Shown here piece by piece: positions 8,844-16,491 of a stretch of DNA of 64,000 nt. The DNA is from WTGA01 sp965214055 (GTDB lineage Bacteria > Pseudomonadota > Gammaproteobacteria > Arenicellales > Poriferihabitantaceae), in NCBI GenBank assembly GCA_965214055.1, contig OZ243931.1, positions 1,054,001 to 1,118,000 of the forward strand, given 5' to 3'. Below the pieces are notes generated by a model, which did no database searches, had not been told where the DNA came from, and saw only the letters and a program-made list of their open reading frames with translations. How positions within the stretch are numbered: position 1 is the first letter of the stretch; every line of letters begins with the position of its first letter. Made by a program: the position numbers and the translations under genes.

Positions 8844-9263
8844 ATGTATATCGATTTTATGACAGAGTACTGGTACCTGTTTGCCATGCTGATTGTCATT
8901 GTGTTGCTGCTGAGTTTCGACCCTGCATCCAAAGGGGTAGGGGGCTCAAAAATTGTGACCCCTGCACAACTGCCCCCCTTGCAGTCACGGAATCATGCCG
9001 TCGTTATTGACCTGAACGAAAAGGACCGTTTCAAAAAAGGTCATATTTCCCAGTCCATCAACATCCCTTTCAGCCGGTTTCCCGACTCACTTGGCAAGCT
9101 GAAAAAGTACCAGAAAAAACCAGTCGTGCTGACCTGTGAAACCGGTGCAAACTCCAAAAAAGCGGTTTCGGTTCTGAAAAAAAATGAATTTGCGGATGTG
9201 TATGTCCTGTCAGGTGGTTTAAGCGGGTGGAAGAAGGAAAACCTGCCCCTGGAAAAAAGCTGA
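8844..9263 (+). CDS. Membrane-anchored rhodanese-like protein
   Basis: A 139-aa protein with one N-terminal membrane anchor (WYLFAMLIVIVLLLSF, residues 10-25) followed by a single rhodanese domain. The active-site loop CETGANS near residue 96 keeps the catalytic Cys. The domain ends in VLSGGLSGWKKENLPL, a typical rhodanese finish. It resembles YibN of enterobacteria, which likewise precedes secB. It may handle sulfane sulfur at the cytoplasmic face of the membrane; the physiological substrate is unknown. The gene is 33 bp ahead of secB and probably shares its transcript. Confidence 0.9.
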   Translation: MYIDFMTEYWYLFAMLIVIVLLLSFDPASKGVGGSKIVTPAQLPPLQSRNHAVVIDLNEKDRFKKGHISQSINIPFSRFPDSLGKLKKYQKKPVVLTCETGANSKKAVSVLKKNEFADVYVLSGGLSGWKKENLPLEKS

Positions 9264-9296
9264 TGTTTTCAACACGCCCCGTGGACAGGACGAATC

Positions 9297-9803
9297 ATGG
9301 CCGATAACGGCAGCAACCCGGATGGACCCGTTCAGAAAGACTCTTCTTCCGAAAAACCCGCCACAAGACTTGACACCATCAAAGTGTATTTGAAGGATGC
9401 GTCCTTTGAAGCCCCCTCCACACCGAAAATATTCACCCAGCCTACGGGGAAACTCACCCACGATATTCAAATTTCCATCGACTATCAACTGGTTGATGAA
9501 ACGAACAGCATCTCCGAAATCATTCTCAAGGCAACGGTGACTGCGACACATGAAAACACCACGGTCTACCTGGCAGAAGTGCATCAGGCCGGGGTATTCA
9601 GGATACAGCACCCGGATGTGAATACCCGGCAGATTCTGATCGAGGCCGCCTGCCCGGGGATTTTACTGCCGTTTGCCCGTGAGGAGCTGAACAACCTGAT
9701 TACCAAAGGCGGGTTCGGTGCATTTCTGCTGGCTCCAGTCAACTTTGAGTCGCTCTATCGTTCAAAACAGCAACCGAAAGATGCCTCTCCGCAAACGCAC
9801 TAG
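9297..9803 (+). CDS. secB: Protein-export chaperone SecB
   Basis: A tetrameric cytosolic chaperone that keeps precursor proteins unfolded and hands them to SecA. Diagnostic segments are VYLKDASFEAPSTPKIF near the N-terminus, AEVHQAGVFRI mid-chain, and PGILLPFAREELNNLITKGGF with FLLAPVNFESLY near the C-terminus. Length (168 aa) is normal with a slightly long, polar N-terminus. It follows the rhodanese gene and lies upstream of gpsA, an order common in gammaproteobacteria. Confidence 0.97.
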   Translation: MADNGSNPDGPVQKDSSSEKPATRLDTIKVYLKDASFEAPSTPKIFTQPTGKLTHDIQISIDYQLVDETNSISEIILKATVTATHENTTVYLAEVHQAGVFRIQHPDVNTRQILIEAACPGILLPFAREELNNLITKGGFGAFLLAPVNFESLYRSKQQPKDASPQTH

Positions 9804-9906
9804 CCGCCCTTCCAGTACGATGGCGGCATCTGTCAAAGGCCAACGCATCCACTCGAGCAATCCATCTGTAGTAAAATAATATACCGAAACACGAGGATTA
9901 TTTTAA

Positions 9907-10107
9907 ATGTCTACAGCAACCAAGCACTCGAGCCGGGAACAGGCACATGCTGAGATTCTAAAGGAGGCACTTTCTCGTCCAGGTGTGCACGAAGCCATGC
10001 AAGTCTACGGTAATTGGAACGAGAAGAACCAAAACTTGAAATCCTGCCGCTCTGCCATTCAAAAACCTGCAATAATCACGACAACAAACTCCTCAAGTAT
10101 TTCTTGA
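9907..10107 (+). CDS. Small hypothetical protein (66 aa) between secB and gpsA
   Basis: The ATG is preceded by a GAGGA Shine-Dalgarno motif (ACGAGGATTATTTTAA), and an AT-rich, promoter-like stretch (GTAAAATAATATACC) lies just upstream. The protein starts with a charged, helical region (STATKHSSREQAHAEILKEALSRPGVHEAMQVYGNW) and ends in a Ser/Thr-rich tail. No family is recognised with certainty. It is credible as a gene because start signals and N-terminal composition agree; the low-complexity end may reflect decay. It sits between secB and gpsA with its own apparent promoter. Confidence 0.5.
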   Translation: MSTATKHSSREQAHAEILKEALSRPGVHEAMQVYGNWNEKNQNLKSCRSAIQKPAIITTTNSSSIS

Positions 10108-10132
10108 ATTTAGAAAATATCGGATTCCGGAA

Positions 10133-10348
10133 ATGCCAGGTTGGAGTGAGATTCTCAAAGAACTGACTGCTGCAGAAAAACACGGACAACCGTCCGGGTC
10201 AAAAGACACCCCACCCCAGGTGCCCCCGGTGAAATGGCCGTCCACTGCTGAGGATACGGGCCGGGCTCCACAGCCTTTACCCGTCAATATCCGTCCGATG
10301 GCGCCCCGGTTTGTCCAAACCAATACACTTTTGAACGAGACCCGATGA
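10133..10348 (+). CDS. Small hypothetical protein (71 aa) overlapping gpsA
   Basis: The frame ends in a stop that overlaps the first ATG of gpsA (ATGA), suggesting translational coupling. The N-terminal part (MPGWSEILKELTAAEKHG) looks like a real helix, while the rest is proline-rich and low in complexity. The same frame stays open for about 55 bp upstream of the ATG with protein-like sequence (PQVFLEFRKYRIPE), so the start could be a non-ATG codon or the gene may be a remnant. No domain recognised. Confidence 0.4.
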   Translation: MPGWSEILKELTAAEKHGQPSGSKDTPPQVPPVKWPSTAEDTGRAPQPLPVNIRPMAPRFVQTNTLLNETR

Positions 10349-11370
10349 TGCCTCTTCGCACTGTTTCCGTACTGGGCGCAGGGTCCTGGGGTACCGCCCT
10401 GTCCCTGTTGCTGTCCAACAATATCGAGCGTGTGGTACTTTGGGGCCGAAATGCAGATGAATTGTCCCGGGCCCGGAAGAATCGGTGTAATGAGCGTTAT
10501 CTTCCCGGTGTCCGATTGCCGGACAATCTGGAGATTGAAGTGGAATTTGCCCGGGCCATTCATGAAACGCATTGTTTCGTCATTGCCACCCCCAGCCATG
10601 GTTTCAGAAGTACTCTTGAAGTGCTGAAATCCCAGATTTGCTCCCAGGCCGGGTCACTGGAACAAACCACGCTCATCTGGGGAACCAAGGGGTTCGACGG
10701 TACATCCGGCGAATTGCTCAGCAAGGTTGCGAACGATGTGCTCGGGCAGGAAACCCGGACCGGGGTCATTTCAGGACCAAGCTTTGCCCGGGAGACCGCC
10801 ATGAACCTGCCAACGGCTCTCACGGTTGCCAGTGACCGCTCAGCCGATGCCGAAATGATGGCCAACTGGTTTCGTACCCCCACCACCCGGGTTTACTACA
10901 GCAACGACCTGATCGGCGTCCAGCTTGGAGGCGCCATCAAGAATGTCATGGCGATCGCAGCGGGGATCAGTGATGGACTGGGCTATGGCGCCAATGCCCG
11001 GGCTGCGCTCATCACCCGGGGACTTTCGGAACTTACACGACTGGGGCTGGCCCTGGGAGGCAAACCGGAAACATTTTCCGGCTTGACGGGTGTGGGAGAT
11101 TTGATCCTGACGTGCACCGACGACCAGTCGCGCAACCGGAGATTTGGTCTGGGCCTGGGGCAGGGCCGGGCAAGACAACAGGTGATTGATGACATCGACC
11201 AGGAAATCGAGGGGATACTGACTACCCGGGAACTGTATGCCGCGGGCCGCAAACATGGCATTGACATGCCCATCACGGAACAGACCTACCGCATCATTTT
11301 TGAGAACACCGATCCGGCCAGTGCGGTCAAATCCCTGCTGTCAAGAGGTCCAAAAGCCGAAACTCCCTAA
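10345..11370 (+). CDS. gpsA: Glycerol-3-phosphate dehydrogenase [NAD(P)+]
   Basis: Cytosolic enzyme reducing dihydroxyacetone phosphate to sn-glycerol 3-phosphate for phospholipid synthesis. The N-terminal dinucleotide fold shows GAGSWGTALS. The catalytic-domain lysine lies in GGAIKNVMAIAAGISDGLGYG, and the substrate-binding segment with LTGVGDLILTC is intact. Length (341 aa) is normal. A second in-frame ATG at 10348 is an alternative start. The stop overlaps the convergent trmL stop region by four bases, so no terminator fits between the genes. Confidence 0.97.
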   Translation: MMPLRTVSVLGAGSWGTALSLLLSNNIERVVLWGRNADELSRARKNRCNERYLPGVRLPDNLEIEVEFARAIHETHCFVIATPSHGFRSTLEVLKSQICSQAGSLEQTTLIWGTKGFDGTSGELLSKVANDVLGQETRTGVISGPSFARETAMNLPTALTVASDRSADAEMMANWFRTPTTRVYYSNDLIGVQLGGAIKNVMAIAAGISDGLGYGANARAALITRGLSELTRLGLALGGKPETFSGLTGVGDLILTCTDDQSRNRRFGLGLGQGRARQQVIDDIDQEIEGILTTRELYAAGRKHGIDMPITEQTYRIIFENTDPASAVKSLLSRGPKAETP

Positions 11371-11837
11371 AGCGGCCGGTTGCTAAAACCATTCTGGCGC
11401 CAGGCCTCATACACCGCGATGGCAACGCTGTTCGACAGATTCAGACTCCGGCTGTTTTCTTCCATGGGGATGGTCAACCTGTTTTCTTCCTCGACCCGCT
11501 CACCGAGCCATCCGGGCAACCCCCTGGTCTCTGAACCGAACAGCAGGATGTCTCCCGCGAAGAACCGAAAACTGCTGTAACACCGATGATTCCGGGTGGA
11601 AAAGGAAACGACACGGACCGGGTCTGGATTCTCCCTCCTGAATGAATCCCAGTCGACCCAGGTTTTCACCCGGGTGTACTGGTGATAGTCCAGACCGGCC
11701 CGGCGCAGCTGTTTTTCATCCATGTCAAATCCCAATCGGCCGATCAGGTGCAGGATGCAACCCGTGTTTGCACACAACCGGATGATATTTCCCGTATTCG
11801 GCGGAATCTCCGGCTCGAACAACGCAATCCGAAACAT
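11367..11837 (-). CDS. trmL: tRNA (cytidine/uridine-2'-O-)-methyltransferase TrmL
   Basis: SPOUT-class methyltransferase (156 aa) that 2'-O-methylates the wobble nucleotide of leucine tRNAs. The family start MFRIALFEPEIPPNTGNIIRL is clear and fixes the initiation codon at 11837; the frame extends upstream without homology. The SAM-binding knot appears as LFGSETRGLP and the C-terminal motif as SRSLNLSNSVAIAVYEAWRQ. It lies 4 bp behind hemJ in the same direction, so the two are probably co-transcribed. Confidence 0.95.
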   Translation of the reverse strand: MFRIALFEPEIPPNTGNIIRLCANTGCILHLIGRLGFDMDEKQLRRAGLDYHQYTRVKTWVDWDSFRRENPDPVRVVSFSTRNHRCYSSFRFFAGDILLFGSETRGLPGWLGERVEEENRLTIPMEENSRSLNLSNSVAIAVYEAWRQNGFSNRPL

Positions 11838-11841
11838 GGCA

Positions 11842-12255
11842 TCAAACGGGTTTGACGACGGCCAGCAGGACAATACCGATGAGAAGCAAAACCGGCAACT
11901 CATTCATCCACCGATAGTAAACATGCGTTTTGGTATTTGCATTGTTTTTGAAAGCCGTCAATGCCCGGTAACACCAGATATGATGGAGAACCACCAGTGC
12001 CACGAGTACCAGTTTCAAAATTAACCACGTGCCGGTAAACCCATAGCCGACCCAAAGCCAGACACCGAACAGGAGGGTCAGGACTGCAGCCGGGGTCATG
12101 ATGCCGAAAAACAGTCTTCGTTCCATGGTCTTGAAAAGCTCGATACTCGGTCCATTGGTGGTCTGGGCATGATAAACAAAGAGCCTGGGCAGGTAAAACA
12201 ACCCCGCGAACCAGGCGACCATGGCAATTATGTGTATTGATTTAATCCACAACAT
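11842..12255 (-). CDS. hemJ: Protoporphyrinogen IX oxidase HemJ (UPF0093)
   Basis: A 137-aa inner-membrane protein that oxidises protoporphyrinogen IX to protoporphyrin IX in haem synthesis, replacing HemG/HemY in many proteobacteria. The family opening (MLWIKSIHIIAMVAWFAGLF followed by YLPRLFVYHA) with its conserved His is complete, and four to five hydrophobic helices are visible. The ATG at 12255 is chosen from this motif. The frame runs far upstream into non-coding intron-derived DNA. hemE, an earlier step of the same pathway, is at the far end of this window. Confidence 0.92.
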   Translation of the reverse strand: MLWIKSIHIIAMVAWFAGLFYLPRLFVYHAQTTNGPSIELFKTMERRLFFGIMTPAAVLTLLFGVWLWVGYGFTGTWLILKLVLVALVVLHHIWCYRALTAFKNNANTKTHVYYRWMNELPVLLLIGIVLLAVVKPV

Positions 12256-12639
12256 CAAGGGGTATCCGTCGGTACATGGGTCTATAACGGAGGATTCTAA
12301 CAGCCGTTCATGGCAATGTGCATTTTTAGCCGGATGATACCGGGGAGAACCGGGTCGCCCAATGACCGCTCGTTGCCCTTCGTCTGAACAATGGCGGCGG
12401 GGGAGCGGGCGCGACGGGCCTGTTGGCGCATGTGGGGTTGTGTGCTCCCGCACCCCGGTGTCCGCTGGGGTCTTTGAACTCAATGCCACGCAACGGGACC
12501 CGCAACCGAAGGAGCGAGCGCACAACAGGAAAGTATCCGCTGGCACCAAGAGTTGGCACGGACCGGTGAGCTGGAGGCGGCTGTCCCGACAGCCCACGCG
12601 CCCACGCGAACTGTGGAACTTCAGCCCAAGGCAGGACCA
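12256..12639. other. Unassigned GC-rich interval behind the intron remnant
   Basis: No domain is recognisable in any frame. The interval lies where the rest of a group II intron (domains II-VI and its reverse transcriptase ORF) would be expected on the minus strand. I find neither a domain V hairpin nor reverse-transcriptase sequence, so it is either deeply decayed intron or unrelated DNA. The hemJ promoter should lie at its low-coordinate end (TTAGAAT and TTATAG boxes on the minus strand near 12280-12300). Confidence 0.4.
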
Positions 12640-12939
12640 CAGACCTCCCAGGGTAATACGCGTGACCTTCCCGCTTATGCTCGCCGCCTATACGTCCACG
12701 GTGTCCTACAAGTACCGGGCTTTGAAGATATTGGCCTTCTCACCCATCGTGACCGCCTCATGGGAGATTCGGGTTCGTCGAGCCAGCAGTTTGCCTTCGG
12801 CTTCCTTCAGATTCCACCTCGCGGTGGACACCCTTGCCGTTCGGCTAATCGTTCCCCTTGTCGGGCCGACAGCGGACTTGCACCGCCAGGTCATCCGGCC
12901 ACCACCACATGTACCGGAACAGCGCCATGCCTGGCGCAC
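12640..12939 (-). mobile_element. 5' remnant of a class C group II intron (domain I)
   Basis: Read on the minus strand, the segment begins GTGCGCCAGGCATGGCGC and contains, in order, GCGGTGCAAGTCCGC, GGAACGATTAGCCG, GGCAAGGGTGTCC, GAGGTGGAATCTGAAGGAAG and TTACCCTGGGAGGTCTG. These follow the order of domain I elements in IIC introns such as the Oceanobacillus iheyensis intron, as I remember that sequence. The intron-encoded reverse transcriptase and domains V/VI are not visible, so this is a truncated relic about 300 bp long. The first intron base lies directly behind the U-tract of a Rho-independent terminator, the known preferred insertion site of class C introns. Confidence 0.82.
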
Positions 12940-12940
12940 C

Positions 12941-12971
12941 AAAAAAAACGGGGCGCTCGGAAGAACGCCCC
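12941..12971 (-). terminator. Rho-independent terminator of the DUF1127 operon
   Basis: On the minus strand a 9-bp stem (GGGGCGTTC with GAGCGCCCC, one G-T wobble) with loop TTCC is followed by G and eight T residues. It lies 31 bp behind the DUF1127 stop codon and abuts the group II intron 5' end. Confidence 0.9.
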
Positions 12972-13002
12972 AAATAGACAAACACCTATGGAGAAAAACT
13001 GG

Positions 13003-13284
13003 TTACGCGGCCTTGCGGAAATCTTCTTGTATTCCCGCTTCGGGACGGTGCCGGGTCATCGCAACCCCGGCGTGCGAATGCAGTTGTCTGACTGCTTCGG
13101 CGATATTCTGACGCTCAATTCCAATATCCCGCAACAGCCTGTCCGGCAGAGCGTTCAATTGATTCATTGCGATCCTGTTTTCGTTCCAGGTTCTGATCCG
13201 GCCAACCAGCCGAACCAAAACGCCGCGCTGAAACCGGCCCTGTACAACATTGTCGCGGTGGCTGGAAATGCTCTTTGCGCTCAT
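13003..13284 (-). CDS. DUF1127 family protein
   Basis: A 93-aa protein whose middle part carries the DUF1127 (YjiS-like) signature NQLNALPDRLLRDIGIERQNIAEAV, with an extra C-terminal segment. The start has a strong AGGAGA ribosome-binding site overlapping the end of the preceding micro-ORF. DUF1127 proteins are short and arginine-rich; some have been linked to RNA metabolism or phosphate and stress responses, but the role here is unknown. It follows a 28-aa membrane peptide in a two-gene operon that ends at a clear terminator and is divergent from a LysR regulator, which suggests LysR control. Confidence 0.85.
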   Translation of the reverse strand: MSAKSISSHRDNVVQGRFQRGVLVRLVGRIRTWNENRIAMNQLNALPDRLLRDIGIERQNIAEAVRQLHSHAGVAMTRHRPEAGIQEDFRKAA

Positions 13285-13293
13285 GATAATCTC

Positions 13294-13380
13294 CTAATGT
13301 ACAATGGTCATTATGATAGCCATTAATGCCAGGGCACCGATATAAGCGAACCCCACCTTGATTACCGCTTGGTTTGCCAT
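13294..13380 (-). CDS. 28-aa single-pass membrane peptide
   Basis: A micro-ORF with a good GAGGA ribosome-binding site 9 bp before its ATG. The peptide starts MANQAVIKVG and continues into one hydrophobic stretch (FAYIGALALMAIIMTIV). Its stop is 9 bp ahead of the DUF1127 ATG, and the DUF1127 Shine-Dalgarno overlaps this stop, so the two are likely translated from one message. No family recognised. Start signals, hydrophobic pattern and operon position make it credible despite its length. Confidence 0.6.
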   Translation of the reverse strand: MANQAVIKVGFAYIGALALMAIIMTIVH

Positions 13381-13492
13381 GATTAGAATCCTCATCGTTT
13401 ATGTTGTTGATTAATAATAATGCTACTTGAGTAGCTGGCAGGAGGAATATAGGGGGAATCCCGCTTGTGGACAAACGAAACTTTTTCATACA

Positions 13493-13516
13493 ATACATGA
13501 GCAAACACTCATGTAT
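13493..13516. promoter_or_regulatory. Inverted repeat at the LysR start, probable operator
   Basis: Perfect 9-bp arms ATACATGAG and CTCATGTAT flank a 6-bp spacer and end 5 bp before the LysR start codon. The pattern fits the T-N11-A type of LysR box and lies in the divergent region, so autoregulation and control of the peptide-DUF1127 operon are plausible. Confidence 0.65.
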
Positions 13517-13521
13517 GAAAA

Positions 13522-14451
13522 ATGACTGTCCGATACCCTTCAATGTCCGCCCTGCGTGCGCTTGAAGCCGCAGCACGACATCTCAGTTATACCCAGGCTG
13601 CTGAAGAGCTTTTTGTGACGCAAAGCGCCATCAGCCATCAAATCAAGCACCTGGAAGAGCTCTGGGGCATCAAGCTTTTTGAGCGACGGGGCCGCCGGTT
13701 GATACTGACTGAAGCCGGACATGCGCTGGTTCCCGTTGTACGGGATTTTGTCCGACGCCTTACCTCCACCCTTGAAGAAGTCTTGCACAAGGGCGAGGGC
13801 CCGGCAGCACTTCGTGTCACCCTGTTACAGTCCTTCGCGTTCAAGTGGCTGGTCCCCCGCCTGGGCCATTTCAATCACGAATACCCTGAGATTGATGTGT
13901 GGATTTCCACCTCCGATGAACTGGTGGATTTCGATGCGGAAACCGCCGATGTCGGCATTCGCCTGGGGTATGGCCACTGGACCAACCTGTATGAAGAGTT
14001 GCTGTTAAGTGAATATATTTTTCCGGTCTGCAGTCCCCATTTCCTCCATACGCACGGGACCCCTGAAAAACCGGAGGATTTGCTGAACCTGCCCCTGCTC
14101 CGGCGAAATGCGGTGGACATCCTGCAGCGCTGGCGTGACTGGTTCAAGGATGCCGGTGTCACGGTGGGGAAAATGCCAAAGGGCACGCAGTTTCCCCAGA
14201 CCAGCCTGGCTCTTCAGGCGGCGATTGACAATCAGGGGATCGCGCTGGCCCGCAGCGCTCATGTCCTCGACGACGTCAAGGCCGGTCGACTGGTGCGTTT
14301 ATTCCCGCAGGTCAAAAGCAAATCCTATGTCTCGTATTTCCTGGTATGCATGCCCGGCCGGGAAACCGAACCCCAGATCGCCGCTTTTCGCAGGTGGCTG
14401 AAACGTGAAGCTGAAAAATCGGAACAGGAATTCGAGGAAATGCTGAACTGA
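13522..14451 (+). CDS. LysR-type transcriptional regulator (GcvA-like)
   Basis: A 309-aa LysR regulator. The N-terminal winged HTH (LRALEAAARHLSYTQAAEEL then FVTQSAISHQIKHLEE) closely resembles the GcvA/AmpR subgroup, and a substrate-binding domain of about 200 residues follows (VTLLQSFAFKWLVPRLGHFN, DVGIRLGYGHW). The effector is not predictable from sequence. It is divergent from the 28-aa peptide/DUF1127 operon across 141 bp, and an inverted repeat abuts its start codon, which together suggest local regulation. Confidence 0.92.
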   Translation: MTVRYPSMSALRALEAAARHLSYTQAAEELFVTQSAISHQIKHLEELWGIKLFERRGRRLILTEAGHALVPVVRDFVRRLTSTLEEVLHKGEGPAALRVTLLQSFAFKWLVPRLGHFNHEYPEIDVWISTSDELVDFDAETADVGIRLGYGHWTNLYEELLLSEYIFPVCSPHFLHTHGTPEKPEDLLNLPLLRRNAVDILQRWRDWFKDAGVTVGKMPKGTQFPQTSLALQAAIDNQGIALARSAHVLDDVKAGRLVRLFPQVKSKSYVSYFLVCMPGRETEPQIAAFRRWLKREAEKSEQEFEEMLN

Positions 14452-14461
14452 ACTCCGGGTT

Positions 14462-15454
14462 TTACCGGTGATTTCGGATCGCCTGGGTCACACGGTGGGT
14501 ATCCAGGCGGGAAAGGCAGTATCGTGGGCAATTCCGTTGGTCACAGACGGTACAGTCATCCACCCGGATGATGCGGTCCCGCTCCCCCAGCGGTCCTACT
14601 CTTCTCTCATCCGTAGGACCGAACAAAGCGATCACGGGGATTTTTTTGGCCCCGGCCACGTGCATGGGGAAACTGTCGCCGGTCAGCATCAGGGTCGCCC
14701 GGCCAACCAGTTCAGCAAATTGCAGCAAGGTGAGCTTTCCGGCCAGATTCAGGCAGAACCCGGCATTGGCACGGCCCAGAGCCCGGTCGATTTCAGCCTG
14801 TCGTTCTGAAGTTCCCGTGAAGACGACCTGGTAGGTGTCGTGAACACGGACCGCGACTTCGATGAATTTCTGCAGGGGCCAGTCCTTGGATTTCCATCTG
14901 GAAAAGGGGCTGATGATCAGCACGGGTTTCTTTCCGGCCTGGATTCCGGGCCGCAGTGCATCCACAAATTCCACCTCATCCTGGCCCGTAAACAATTCCA
15001 TGGAGGCATCCTGAACCGGAATGCCGGCCATTCCAAGCACCTGGCCCATTTCCTCAATGGCATGCATCTTCTTGTCCTTGAATCCAGGGATGAACGGCCA
15101 GTTGCCCTTGACAAATTTTTCCGTTGATCTGGCCACATACAGGAACCATACCGATTTGGCCAGGCCCTGTAAATCGAATGCCAGGTCAAACTGGTGCTGG
15201 CGGACCTGTGCCATCACACGCCGGATTTCTCCGGCCACCCAAAGCGGCCTGGTGGACCAGTTTTTCTTGCACCCGTCGCGGTCGATGAGAATGATTTCAT
15301 CCACCCATGGACTGTACCGGTAGATTTCTGCCGGACCCGGTGCGGTCAACAGGTGCAGCTCACAGTGGGGGAAATGCTCCTTGATGCTCCGGATAGGGCC
15401 GCTGGCATGCAGCACATCCCCCAGGGAAGTTTGCTTGATCACCAGTATTTTCAT
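14462..15454 (-). CDS. Glycosyltransferase family 9 (ADP-heptose:LPS heptosyltransferase-like)
   Basis: A GT9 enzyme of about 330 aa. It starts MKILVIKQTSLGDVLHASGP, the typical heptosyltransferase opening with the donor-site Asp. The C-terminal half has the nucleotide-sugar binding region (LMLTGDSFPMHVAGAKKIPVIALFG). Such enzymes add heptose to the lipid A-core in the cytosol. A C-terminal Cys cluster (CTVCDQRNCPRYC) is retained, as in other GT9 members. The Met at 15454 is preferred to 15469 because it opens the Rossmann strand. It is followed by an LpxL-like acyltransferase and two further glycosyltransferases, pointing to envelope glycolipid synthesis. Confidence 0.9.
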   Translation of the reverse strand: MKILVIKQTSLGDVLHASGPIRSIKEHFPHCELHLLTAPGPAEIYRYSPWVDEIILIDRDGCKKNWSTRPLWVAGEIRRVMAQVRQHQFDLAFDLQGLAKSVWFLYVARSTEKFVKGNWPFIPGFKDKKMHAIEEMGQVLGMAGIPVQDASMELFTGQDEVEFVDALRPGIQAGKKPVLIISPFSRWKSKDWPLQKFIEVAVRVHDTYQVVFTGTSERQAEIDRALGRANAGFCLNLAGKLTLLQFAELVGRATLMLTGDSFPMHVAGAKKIPVIALFGPTDERRVGPLGERDRIIRVDDCTVCDQRNCPRYCLSRLDTHRVTQAIRNHR

Positions 15455-15477
15455 GGCTCCATCACGCATTCACCGGG

Positions 15478-16428
15478 TCAACCGTACGGGTTTTCCATTT
15501 CCCCGGGCCGGGTTTGAAACCATCGGAACGTCCACAGATACTGTTCCGGGGCTTCATGAATCAGTTTCTCCATGGCTTCGTTCATGGTCGAGGCATCCCG
15601 TACCTGATCGCCGGTGGGAAAATGGTCGAGGGGCGGCAAAAGCGTGGTCACATAGTACCCGGTTTCCGGTACGAGGCGGCAGATTCCCGGAATGACCACT
15701 GCATCCGTGATTTTTGCCAGCCGGCCCACGGTATTCAGGGTGGCCCGGTCCTGGCCGAAAAACGGTGCGAAAACCGTGTGCTTGCCGGCCCCCAGGTCTT
15801 CATCCGGCACCAGAAAACAGGTCCGTCCTGCATTCATGCCATGGATGATGCGGCGCAGACCCTGGTCCCGCATGTATACCTTTACCTTCCTGTAGCGCAT
15901 CCTGGAACGGTACATAAACCAGTTCAGAACAGGATTTTTATCTCGTTTCATCATGGAAACCAGGTCAATTTCCGTCATAAAGGACATGGAAAACATGTCC
16001 AGGGTGGTGGTGTGGTAGGTGATGAGAATTTTTTTTTGCGTCTTGGGCAAGCTCGAAAGATTTTCCATGCCCCGGATACTGGTGAATTTCCTGATTCGGT
16101 TGATGGGGCCCATCATCGCCAGCCCCATGTCCATAAGTCCTTGCCCATAACACCGGAAGTGCTCCTTGAGCATGGCCTGTCTTTGGTCATCGTCCAGCGC
16201 AGGAAAGCACAACCGGAGGTTGGTTTCTGCGATCTTCCTGCGCTTTGAGTTGTGCTTTCTCATTTGATCGCCATAAAACCCTCCAATCCCCATCACCCAT
16301 TTCCGCGGCAGCCACATGACGAGCCATAACACGCCGAGCAGGCACCAGGTGCCCCAATACCCGGGTTTCAGAAAACCCGGGCTGAAGTACTCTGAAGCGG
16401 CATTATGACGGTTTTGGGAAGCGGGCAT
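15478..16428 (-). CDS. LpxL/HtrB-type lysophospholipid acyltransferase
   Basis: A 316-aa inner-membrane acyltransferase with one N-terminal membrane helix (WGTWCLLGVLWLVMWLP). The catalytic H-x4-D motif is HTTTLD in ILITYHTTTLDMFSMSF, and the second conserved block reads FLVPDEDLGAGKHTVFAPFF. These features match the late lipid A acyltransferases LpxL/LpxM. Acyl donor and position cannot be told from sequence. It is separated by only 23 bp from the GT9 gene behind it, so the two are probably one unit of lipid A/core synthesis. Confidence 0.92.
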   Translation of the reverse strand: MPASQNRHNAASEYFSPGFLKPGYWGTWCLLGVLWLVMWLPRKWVMGIGGFYGDQMRKHNSKRRKIAETNLRLCFPALDDDQRQAMLKEHFRCYGQGLMDMGLAMMGPINRIRKFTSIRGMENLSSLPKTQKKILITYHTTTLDMFSMSFMTEIDLVSMMKRDKNPVLNWFMYRSRMRYRKVKVYMRDQGLRRIIHGMNAGRTCFLVPDEDLGAGKHTVFAPFFGQDRATLNTVGRLAKITDAVVIPGICRLVPETGYYVTTLLPPLDHFPTGDQVRDASTMNEAMEKLIHEAPEQYLWTFRWFQTRPGEMENPYG

Positions 16429-16491
16429 CAGATTTCTTCACCGGGGTGGCAATACCTGTTTCAACCGTGCACATATGGGATGAAAACCATG

